From NCBI GenBank assembly GCA_002387205.1, contig DGLA01000007.1:68726-73909 (forward strand): DNA of 5,184 bases. The letters are read 5' to 3'. The translations under genes were made by a program, and so were the position numbers. Under the pieces are notes generated by a model, which saw only the letters and a list, made by a program, of their open reading frames with translations, was not told where the DNA came from and made no database searches. Positions 1-5,184 of the stretch are shown here, piece after piece; position 1 is the first letter of the stretch; every line of letters begins with the position of its first letter. The stretch is from Stutzerimonas stutzeri. GTDB taxonomy: Bacteria > Pseudomonadota > Gammaproteobacteria > Pseudomonadales > Pseudomonadaceae.

Positions 1-839
1 TGCTGATGATCGTCTCGATCATCGGACCGATTTCCCTGGGCGGCTGGCTGTTTTCAGGCAAGGCCATGGCGCCCAAGTTCAGCCGGATGAATCCCGGGCC
101 CGGCCTGAAACGCATGTTCTCAACCAAGGCGCTTATCGAGCTGCTGAAGGCGCTGGGCAAGTTCCTAGTGGTGCTGCTCGTGGCGCTGGCGGTACTCGGC
201 GCCTATCAGGACGACCTGTTGTCCATTGCCAAGCAGCCGTTGGACCTGGCCATCATGCACAGCGTGGAAGTGGTGGGCTGGTCGGCCCTGTGGATGGCCT
301 GCGGGTTGATCCTGATTGCGGCGGTCGACGTACCTTTCCAGCTCTGGGACAACAAGCAGAAGCTGATGATGACCAAGCAGGAAGTACGCGACGAGTACAA
401 GGACAGCGAGGGCAAGCCTGAGGTCAAATCGCGGATCCGCCAGCTGCAGCGCGATGCGGCCCAGCGCCGGATGATGCAGGCGGTACCGGACGCCGATGTG
501 GTCATCACCAACCCGACCCACTTTGCCGTGGCGCTCAAGTACGACGGCAGCAAGGGCGGGGCGCCGATGCTGGTGGCCAAAGGCGGAGATTTCGTCGCGC
601 TGAAGATTCGCGAGATCGCTCAGGAGCACAAGGTAACGGTGCTGGAATCGCCAGCGCTGGCACGCGCTGTCTACTATTCCACGGAACTGGACCAGGAGAT
701 TCCTGCCGGTCTTTACCTCGCCATCGCGCAGGTACTGGCGTATGTCTATCAACTACGCCAGTACCGCAGCGGCAAGGGCAAGCGGCCTGATCCACTGGGC
801 AACCTGCCGATACCGCCCGATCTGCGAAGGGATGAATAA
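1..839 (+). CDS. flhB: FlhB, flagellar type III export gate protein (5' end missing)
   Basis: FlhB is an inner-membrane part of the flagellar export gate; its cytoplasmic domain switches the substrate from rod/hook proteins to filament proteins after self-cleavage. The frame is already open at base 3 and ends with TAA at 837-839. Counting from the first in-window Met (base 6), N169-P170-T171-H172 (bases 510-521) is the self-cleavage motif, cut between Asn and Pro. Salmonella FlhB is cut at Asn269, so about 100 N-terminal residues lie outside the window, and the Met at base 6 is internal. Two hydrophobic segments (about 50-67 and 87-112) match the last two of the four membrane helices; residues 1-16 are probably the end of the second. 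A charged linker (about 115-160) joins them to the C-terminal domain, which ends in a proline-rich tail. The cleavage motif is intact and I see no frameshift. Identification is firm. Confidence 0.97.
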   Translation, partial: LMIVSIIGPISLGGWLFSGKAMAPKFSRMNPGPGLKRMFSTKALIELLKALGKFLVVLLVALAVLGAYQDDLLSIAKQPLDLAIMHSVEVVGWSALWMACGLILIAAVDVPFQLWDNKQKLMMTKQEVRDEYKDSEGKPEVKSRIRQLQRDAAQRRMMQAVPDADVVITNPTHFAVALKYDGSKGGAPMLVAKGGDFVALKIREIAQEHKVTVLESPALARAVYYSTELDQEIPAGLYLAIAQVLAYVYQLRQYRSGKGKRPDPLGNLPIPPDLRRDE

Positions 840-875
840 GCTGGGCTGAAAGCCCGAAGCCTTTCAGCCTCCAGC
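840..875. terminator. Probable bidirectional terminator shared by flhB and sodC
   Basis: A perfect 9-bp stem, GGCTGAAAG (844-852) with CTTTCAGCC (861-869), encloses an 8-nt loop. It is extended by GCTG (840-843) pairing with CAGC (872-875) across a 2-nt bulge (870-871), giving about 13 base pairs. It fills nearly all of the 42-nt gap between the flhB stop and the sodC stop. The T tracts beyond the stem are modest: CGCTTGTT on the plus strand, and TTATTCATCCCTT on the minus strand, which runs back into the flhB end. The convergent setting and stem length make a two-way intrinsic terminator likely, but the weak T tracts leave its efficiency uncertain. Confidence 0.7.
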
Positions 876-881
876 CGCTTG

Positions 882-1403
882 TTACTCGATCACTCCACAC
901 GCCACGCGAGCACCGCCACCGCCCAGAGGCTGAGGGTTGTCGGAATAATTGTCGCCACCTTCATGGACCATCAGTGCGTGGCCCTTGAGATCACCCAGAC
1001 TCTTCAGGCGCGGCGCCAGCACAGGCTGCTTGGCGTTGCCCTCGGCATCTACAATCAGGACGGGCAGGTCGCCCATATGGCCGTCGCCCCAGGGTTCGCC
1101 GTGCTTGCCTGTATTCTTCGGATCCCAGTGGCCACCAGCGGCAACGGCAGCCGCCTGCTTGCCATCTTTCTCCGCCGGCTGACAGCTGCCGTTGGCATGC
1201 ACGTGGAAGCCATGCGCGCCAGCGTTCAACCCGGAGAGATCCGGGCGAAATACCAGGCCTTCATCGGTACTCTCGATCTTCACGGTGCCGACGGAGCTGG
1301 CGACGCCCTGGTCGTTGACCTTGTTCATGTCGACCGAAAGGGTTTCAGCCTGCACGCCGATCGCGGCGCAGCTAGCCATTGCGGCAATTAACCACTGTTT
1401 CAT
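882..1403 (-). CDS. sodC: SodC, periplasmic Cu/Zn superoxide dismutase
   Basis: The 173-residue protein converts superoxide to hydrogen peroxide and oxygen in the periplasm. Residues 1-19 form a Sec signal peptide with a likely cut after VQA19, before ETLS. All family metal ligands are visible: copper by H67 and H69 (GFHVHANGSC), H92 and H147 (MVHEGGD); zinc by H92 (the shared bridging His), H101, H109 and D112 (GHMGDLP). C74 and C169 match the conserved disulfide, and R166 in GGARVACGVIE matches the active-site arginine. The start at 1403 is supported by AGGAG (1410-1414), 6 nt upstream on the minus strand. The gene converges on flhB and diverges from flhA, so it has its own transcript; I could not identify a convincing -35/-10 pair. 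Length and residues are normal for bacterial SodC. Its presence inside a flagellar cluster is the only oddity. The family call is firm. Confidence 0.97.
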   Translation of the reverse strand: MKQWLIAAMASCAAIGVQAETLSVDMNKVNDQGVASSVGTVKIESTDEGLVFRPDLSGLNAGAHGFHVHANGSCQPAEKDGKQAAAVAAGGHWDPKNTGKHGEPWGDGHMGDLPVLIVDAEGNAKQPVLAPRLKSLGDLKGHALMVHEGGDNYSDNPQPLGGGGARVACGVIE

Positions 1404-1435
1404 AACGCGCTCCTGTTTGATTGAACGAGGGCGGC

Positions 1436-1460
1436 GTCACACCACCCGTCGAAGTGTGAC
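1436..1460. repeat. Perfect 7-bp inverted repeat, possible operator
   Basis: GTCACAC (1436-1442) and GTGTGAC (1454-1460) are exact reverse complements separated by 11 nt. The repeat lies in the sodC-flhA divergent region, with its near edge 33 nt upstream of the sodC start codon and its centre about 100 nt upstream of the predicted flhA transcription start. The latter is a typical distance for an enhancer-binding protein acting on a sigma-54 promoter. The outer GTCA/TGAC halves resemble the ends of the published FleQ box (GTCaNTAAAtTGAC), but they stand 17 nt apart instead of 6. It could equally be an operator for sodC, or chance. The repeat is seen directly; its function is inference. Confidence 0.45.
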
Positions 1461-1525
1461 TGCCCCAGCCTATGCAGGTTCGATCACTGCAGCCCTGGCG
1501 ATGACCGTTTCGACTGTGGCAAAAC

Positions 1526-1541
1526 TGGACCCCTTCTTGCT
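1526..1541 (+). promoter_or_regulatory. Predicted sigma-54 (RpoN) promoter of flhA
   Basis: TGGACC-N5-TTGCT matches the sigma-54 consensus TGGCAC-N5-TTGCW. The invariant GG (1527-1528) and GC (1539-1540) are separated by exactly 10 nt, and the -12 half TTGCT is perfect. The -24 half departs from consensus at two positions (ACC for CAC). Transcription would begin near 1551-1553, leaving a leader of about 48 nt before the flhA GTG. In P. aeruginosa the flhA operon is RpoN- and FleQ-dependent, so both location and type fit. I see no competing sigma-70 promoter in the same stretch. Confidence 0.75.
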
Positions 1542-1590
1542 ATAGCCCGGACAGGGCGCGTTTTGCGTCAATTCTTTGGTTCTGTCTGTC

Positions 1591-1602
1591 GGGGTCTACG
1601 TG
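1591..1602 (+). promoter_or_regulatory. Weak ribosome-binding site and GTG start of flhA
   Basis: GGGG (1591-1594) lies 5 nt before GTG (1600-1602). This is a poor Shine-Dalgarno, but the GTG opens the sequence VDRTQLI, which matches the family N-terminus MDRTQL. A TTG at 1576 is in frame and would add eight residues, with no purine-rich site in front of it. The choice therefore rests mainly on family alignment from memory, supported by spacing. Confidence 0.6.
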
Positions 1603-3720
1603 GATCGCACGCAACTCATCAACTTTCGCAATGGCCTGACCGGGGCGGGTCGCGGGAACCTCGGCGTGCCGCTGCTGTTGCTCGTGATGATGGGCATGAT
1701 GATGTTGTCGGTGCCGCCGTTCCTGCTGGATCTGCTGTTCACCTTCAACATCGCCTTGTCGATCGTCGTGCTGCTGGTCAGCGTCTATGCGTTGCGACCC
1801 CTGGATTTCGCCGTTTTCCCGACGATCCTGCTGGTCGCGACCCTGATGCGACTGGCCCTGAACGTGGCCTCGACGCGGGTGGTGCTGATCCATGGTCACG
1901 ATGGGGGTTCCGCCGCGGGACATGTGATCGAGGCCTTCGGCAACGTCGTGATCGGCGGTAACTATGTCGTCGGTATCGTCGTTTTCGCGATCCTGATGAT
2001 CATCAACTTCGTCGTGGTGACAAAGGGTGCCGGCCGCATTTCCGAGGTCAGCGCACGCTTCACCCTTGATGCGATGCCAGGTAAGCAGATGGCGATCGAC
2101 GCCGACCTCAACGCCGGTCTGATCGATCAGGCAGAAGCCAAGCTGCGTCGCGTCGAGGTCGCCTCCGAAGCGGATTTCTACGGTTCGATGGACGGTGCGA
2201 GCAAGTTCGTGCGCGGTGATGCCATCGCCGGTCTGTTGATCCTGTTCATCAACCTTATCGGTGGCGTCGCCATCGGTATGGCGCAGCACGGCATGAGCTT
2301 CAGCGAGGCGGGGCAGGTGTACGCGCTGTTGACCATCGGTGACGGTCTGGTGGCACAGATCCCGTCGCTGCTGCTGTCGACCGCTGCAGCCATCATGGTG
2401 ACTCGTGTAACCAGTTCCGAGGACATGGGGCAGCAAGTCAATCGTCAGATGTTCGCCTCGCCCAAGGCGCTGGCGGTATCTGCTGGCATCATGATCGCCA
2501 TGGGCCTCGTACCGGGCATGCCACACATGTCCTTTCTCGGCCTCGGCGCGGTCGCTGCTGGCGGCGCCTACTGGATCTGGCGTCGGCAAAACCAGGTCAA
2601 GCAGCAGGCCGAGCAGGAAGTTCAGAAGCAGCAGGAGACCCTTCCGGCACAACGTGCCGCAGAAACCAAGGAGCTGGGCTGGGATGACGTAACGCCCGTG
2701 GATATGGTCGGCCTGGAGGTCGGCTACCGGCTGATTCCTCTGGTCGACCGCAACCAGGGCGGGCAACTGCTGGCGCGGATCAAGGGCGTGCGCAAGAAGC
2801 TGTCTCAGGATCTGGGGTTCCTGATGCCATCGGTGCATATCCGCGACAACCTTGACCTGCTGCCCAACGCCTATCGTCTGACGCTCATGGGTGTGAGTCT
2901 GGCCGAGGCCGAGGTGTATCCGGATCGGGAACTGGCGATCAATCCCGGTCAGGTCTTCGGGCCGCTCAACGGCATTGCCGCCAAGGATCCGGCCTTTGGA
3001 CTGGAAGCCGTGTGGATCGAGGCCAGCCAGCGAGACCAGGCGCAATCGCTCGGCTACACGGTGGTCGATGCGAGCACTGTGGTCGCCACCCATCTCAACC
3101 AGGCGTTGTACAAGCACGCCCATGAGCTACTGGGGCATGAAGAGGTTCAGCAGTTGCTGCAGCTGCTTGCCAAGAGCTCGCCCAAGCTCGCCGAAGAGCT
3201 GGTGCCAGGCATGATTTCCCTGTCGACACTGCTCAAGGTGTTGCAAGCGCTGCTGCAGGAGCAGGTGCCGGTGCGGGACATCCGAACCATTGCCGAGGCC
3301 ATCGCTAACGTCGCCGCAAAGAGTCAAGATCCCGCCGCGATGGTCGCTGCGGTTCGTGTGGCCTTGTCCCGTGCAATCGTGCAAAACGTTGTGGGGCTTG
3401 AGCCGCAGCTGCCTGTCATCACTCTTGAGCCTAGGTTGGAACAGATATTGCTCAACAGTCTTCAGAAGGCAGGACAGGGCTCGGAAGATGGCATTCTCCT
3501 CGAGCCGGGAATGGCCGAAAAGTTGCAACGTTCTCTGGTAGATGCGGCACAGCGTCAAGAAATGATGGGTAAGCCGGCGATTTTGCTGGTGGCAGGTCCG
3601 GTTCGCGCGATGCTGTCGCGCTTTGCCCGACTGGCCGTACCGAACATTCATGTCCTGGCCTATCAGGAAATACCGGATAACAAGCAGGTCACCATCGTTT
3701 CGACGGTGGGTCAGAATTAA
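1600..3720 (+). CDS. flhA: FlhA, flagellar type III export gate protein
   Basis: FlhA is the largest membrane component of the flagellar export gate. Its transmembrane part uses the proton motive force and its cytoplasmic domains form a nine-membered ring that docks chaperone-substrate complexes. From the GTG start the protein is 706 residues, the usual length. Eight hydrophobic segments can be read at roughly 22-37, 41-63, 70-87, 118-141, 207-230, 240-268, 290-306 and 312-328. The FHIPEP-family signature (RISEVSARFTLDAMPGKQMA and following, 146-173) lies in the cytoplasmic loop between segments four and five. D207 in KFVRGDAIAG corresponds to the conserved Asp208 of Salmonella implicated in proton use. 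A Gln/Glu-rich linker (about 328-358) leads to the C-terminal domain (about 361-706), which holds the conserved LPNAYRLTLMGV. The gene has its own predicted sigma-54 promoter and ends 15 nt before flhF. No defects seen. Confidence 0.97.
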   Translation: MDRTQLINFRNGLTGAGRGNLGVPLLLLVMMGMMMLSVPPFLLDLLFTFNIALSIVVLLVSVYALRPLDFAVFPTILLVATLMRLALNVASTRVVLIHGHDGGSAAGHVIEAFGNVVIGGNYVVGIVVFAILMIINFVVVTKGAGRISEVSARFTLDAMPGKQMAIDADLNAGLIDQAEAKLRRVEVASEADFYGSMDGASKFVRGDAIAGLLILFINLIGGVAIGMAQHGMSFSEAGQVYALLTIGDGLVAQIPSLLLSTAAAIMVTRVTSSEDMGQQVNRQMFASPKALAVSAGIMIAMGLVPGMPHMSFLGLGAVAAGGAYWIWRRQNQVKQQAEQEVQKQQETLPAQRAAETKELGWDDVTPVDMVGLEVGYRLIPLVDRNQGGQLLARIKGVRKKLSQDLGFLMPSVHIRDNLDLLPNAYRLTLMGVSLAEAEVYPDRELAINPGQVFGPLNGIAAKDPAFGLEAVWIEASQRDQAQSLGYTVVDASTVVATHLNQALYKHAHELLGHEEVQQLLQLLAKSSPKLAEELVPGMISLSTLLKVLQALLQEQVPVRDIRTIAEAIANVAAKSQDPAAMVAAVRVALSRAIVQNVVGLEPQLPVITLEPRLEQILLNSLQKAGQGSEDGILLEPGMAEKLQRSLVDAAQRQEMMGKPAILLVAGPVRAMLSRFARLAVPNIHVLAYQEIPDNKQVTIVSTVGQN

Positions 3721-3735
3721 CCGAGGGTACAGGCC

Positions 3736-5004
3736 ATGCAGGTCAAACGTTTCTTCGCAGCCGATATGCGGATCGCCATGAAAATGATCCGCGACGAACT
3801 GGGCGCCGATGCCGTGATCACGGGAAACCGGCGTGTCGCTGGCGGCGTCGAGTTGACTGCTGTGCTTGATTACCCGATGGAGACGGTGCCAAAGCAGCCG
3901 AATCCAGCCCTTGAGAGCGAATTGCGCAAGACTCAGGCGCGCATCGCCACGGCCCATGCCGAGCTCAGCGCACCGCGTCCACAGGCCGTTCAGGACCGTC
4001 AATTGCTTGATGAGAAACCTGCCGCCGCGGCTCGGCCAGCACCGGCTACTGCTGCCGCGACGGATTCGCGGGCGATGGAGGCCATGCAGTCAGAACTGCA
4101 AGGGCTGCGTGAGCTGATCGAAATGCAGCTCGGCTCGATTGCCTGGGGACAGGAGCAGAGCCGCCGCCCTCAGCAGGCGGGTCTCTGGCGCCGCCTGCAG
4201 CGCATCGGGCTGCCTGCCGATCTGTCGCGTGCCCTGCTCGAAAAGGTAGCCGGTGTCGCCGAGCCGCGACAGGCGTGGCGGATGCTGCTGGCGCATCTGG
4301 CACATGCCATCAAGGTTACGGAGGCCGAGCCGCTGGAAGCGGGCGGCATCATTGCTCTGGTCGGTCCGGCGGGTGCCGGAAAAACCACCACCCTGTCCAA
4401 GCTGGCGGCACGCTATGTGCTCAAGCACGGGCCGCAAAGCATTGCCCTGGCAAGTATGGATAATTACCGCATCGGTGCGCAGGAGCAGCTCAAGACCCTC
4501 GGTCGTATCCTCAATGTGCCGGTCCTCCAGATCGATCCCGGCCAGCCGTTGAGCAAGACCCTCGAGTCGGTGGCCCGCAAACGCCTGATTCTCATCGACA
4601 CGGCCGGTCTGCCGGCAGGCGACCCGATGATGCGCAAGCAACTCGAAGCACTGGCTGACCGGGGTATCAAATCGAAGAATTACCTGGTGCTGGCCGCGAC
4701 CAGCCAGAGCCAGGTGCTCAAGGCTGCGTGGCACAACTACCGGCGTTGTGGGCTGGCTGGTTGTATTCTGACTAAACTGGATGAGGCCGGTAGCCTTGGA
4801 GATGTCCTTGGGCTCACGATCAGCCAGCATATGCCGATAGCCTACCTCGCTGATGGCCCGCGCATCCCTGATGACCTGCACCTTCCTCGCAGCCACCAGC
4901 TCGTGAGTCGGGCGGTGAGTCTGCAGTCAGAGGAGGCGCCCAGCGAGGAGGCGATGGCTGACATGTTTTCCGAGCTCTACAACGGTTCACGGAAGGTCGG
5001 ATGA
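3736..5004 (+). CDS. flhF: FlhF, SRP-family GTPase that places the polar flagellum
   Basis: FlhF is the third SRP-type GTPase beside Ffh and FtsY. It localises to the cell pole, recruits the first flagellar parts and works with FleN/FlhG, which stimulates its GTPase. The 422-residue protein has the expected order: a conserved N-terminus (MQVKRFFAADMRIAMKMIRD), a variable Ala/Pro/Gln-rich stretch (about 50-145), a helical N domain (about 148-200) and the G domain. GTPase motifs are P-loop GPAGAGKT (210-217), the DNYRIGAQEQLKTLGRIL block (242-259), DTAG (288-291) and TKLDEAGSLGD (346-356), followed by a closing loop near LADGPRIPDDL. The start is set by GAGGG (3723-3727), 8 nt upstream, and by the conserved N-terminus. 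Only 15 nt separate it from flhA, so the two are surely cotranscribed. The stop TGA overlaps an ATG (ATGA at 5001-5004) that opens a small frame before fleN. Intact and typical. Confidence 0.97.
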   Translation: MQVKRFFAADMRIAMKMIRDELGADAVITGNRRVAGGVELTAVLDYPMETVPKQPNPALESELRKTQARIATAHAELSAPRPQAVQDRQLLDEKPAAAARPAPATAAATDSRAMEAMQSELQGLRELIEMQLGSIAWGQEQSRRPQQAGLWRRLQRIGLPADLSRALLEKVAGVAEPRQAWRMLLAHLAHAIKVTEAEPLEAGGIIALVGPAGAGKTTTLSKLAARYVLKHGPQSIALASMDNYRIGAQEQLKTLGRILNVPVLQIDPGQPLSKTLESVARKRLILIDTAGLPAGDPMMRKQLEALADRGIKSKNYLVLAATSQSQVLKAAWHNYRRCGLAGCILTKLDEAGSLGDVLGLTISQHMPIAYLADGPRIPDDLHLPRSHQLVSRAVSLQSEEAPSEEAMADMFSELYNGSRKVG

Positions 5005-5093
5005 ACGCACCGGCCTTTCACACAGACAAAGATGACGCGTTCACGCTGAACGCATCGATGGCCTCCGGGCCCCAGCAAGATATAGGCGTGTAA
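5001..5093 (+). CDS. Possible 30-residue small protein or coupling peptide between flhF and fleN
   Basis: The ATG at 5001 overlaps the flhF stop as ATGA. The frame runs 30 codons to TAA at 5091-5093, and two bases later comes the fleN ATG. GGAAGG (4991-4996) sits 4 nt before the ATG, a usable if close ribosome-binding site. The peptide begins MNAPAFHTDKDD and ends GPQQDIGV; it has no signal peptide, membrane segment or motif I recognise. The octamer TGAACGCA occurs twice, 45 nt apart and in frame (5002-5009 and 5047-5054), so the frame falls into two 15-codon halves that start MNA and LNA. The flush edges suggest translational coupling from flhF through to fleN, whose own ribosome site is weak. 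A 30-codon frame is easily found by chance in GC-rich DNA, so this is a candidate only. Confidence 0.25.
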   Translation: MNAPAFHTDKDDAFTLNASMASGPQQDIGV

Positions 5094-5095
5094 AC

Positions 5096-5184
5096 ATGGG
5101 TATGCATCCCGTACAGGTGATTGCGGTGACCGGCGGCAAGGGTGGCGTCGGCAAGACCAACGTGTCGGTCAATCTGGCGCTGGC
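5096..5184 (+). CDS. fleN: FleN (FlhG), MinD-like ATPase controlling flagellar number (3' end missing)
   Basis: Only the first 29 codons are present. They read MGMHPVQVIAVTGGKGG and continue with VGKTNVSVNLAL. GGKGGVGKT (residues 13-21) is the deviant Walker A motif of the ParA/MinD ATPases, with both the signature lysine K15 and the phosphate-binding lysine K20. In Pseudomonas, FleN binds FleQ and holds down flagellar gene transcription, and loss of FleN gives multiple polar flagella; the family also acts on FlhF. I chose ATG 5096 because the frame is open upstream only to base 5036 without a usable start, and AGG (5084-5086) lies 9 nt upstream. ATG 5102 (MHPVQ) is possible but has no room for a ribosome site. 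The gene lies 91 nt after flhF on the same strand and is probably in its operon. Confidence 0.93.
   Translation, partial: MGMHPVQVIAVTGGKGGVGKTNVSVNLAL

Noticed and set aside
165..752. A long minus-strand open frame across flhB
   Set aside because: Low-quality His/Arg/Leu-rich translation with no domain, lying wholly inside conserved flhB coding sequence; a reading-frame shadow.
879..1391. Plus-strand open frame of 170 codons covering sodC
   Set aside because: The minus strand here encodes a SodC with every metal ligand intact, so the plus-strand frame is its shadow.
1368..1403. SodC as a lipoprotein, with Cys12 in the signal segment as lipid site
   Set aside because: The residues before the Cys (MAS) do not fit a good lipobox, only 11 residues precede it, and a clear signal peptidase I site (VQA before ETLS) follows.
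1517..1531. TGGCA at 1517-1521 as an alternative sigma-54 -24 element
   Set aside because: It looks closer to the consensus -24 half, but no GC falls 10 nt after its GG; the site at 1526-1540 has exact spacing.
1545..1564. GCCC/GGGC hairpin followed by TTTT as a terminator or attenuator before flhA
   Set aside because: The stem is only 4 bp, three bases separate it from the T run, and it coincides with the predicted transcription start, so it would not form in a normal flhA transcript.
1540..3123. A 527-codon open frame antisense to flhA
   Set aside because: It mirrors the codon pattern of flhA in GC-rich DNA. Its product is unusually rich in His, Gln, Asp and Arg, has no recognisable domain, and overlaps a certain gene through most of its length.
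4090..4896. A 268-codon open frame antisense to flhF
   Set aside because: It lies wholly within the conserved GTPase coding region, has no recognisable motif, and no sensible ribosome site or promoter context was seen.
5060..5071. GGCC-TCCG-GGCC mini hairpin upstream of fleN
   Set aside because: A 4-bp stem in GC-rich DNA is expected by chance, and it does not cover the fleN ribosome site.

Overview
The window is about 5.2 kb of GC-rich DNA from a polarly flagellated gammaproteobacterium, almost certainly Pseudomonas sensu lato. This rests on the gene order flhB / flhA-flhF-fleN, on FlhF and FleN N-termini that read like Pseudomonas proteins (MQVKRFFAADMR; MHPVQVIAVTGGKGGVGKT), and on a sigma-54-type promoter in front of flhA. 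A member of the stutzeri group is possible, but that is a guess from overall character and not shown by the sequence.

Layout. Bases 1-839 are the 3' three quarters of flhB on the plus strand. A strong hairpin follows at 840-875. sodC, a periplasmic Cu/Zn superoxide dismutase, runs on the minus strand (882-1403) and converges on flhB. A 196-base divergent region (1404-1599) holds the sodC ribosome-binding site, a perfect 7-bp inverted repeat (1436-1460), a well-spaced sigma-54 -24/-12 element (1526-1540) and the flhA leader. flhA (1600-3720), flhF (3736-5004) and the first 29 codons of fleN (5096 onward) then follow tightly on the plus strand. The space between flhF and fleN is almost exactly filled by a 30-codon open frame whose ATG overlaps the flhF stop and whose stop lies 2 nt before the fleN start.

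How the genes fit together. FlhB and FlhA are membrane parts of the flagellar type III export gate. FlhF (an SRP-family GTPase) and FleN/FlhG (a MinD-like ATPase) set the position and number of polar flagella, and FleN also restrains the sigma-54 activator FleQ. The sigma-54 promoter upstream of flhA would place flhA-flhF-fleN under RpoN/FleQ, as known in P. aeruginosa. sodC is the outlier: it has no flagellar role and splits flhB from flhA in the opposite orientation.

I found no mobile element, CRISPR array, tRNA or rRNA. Most of the window is ordinary flagellar core. The points worth a second look are the sodC insertion, the inverted repeat in the divergent control region and the small frame between flhF and fleN.
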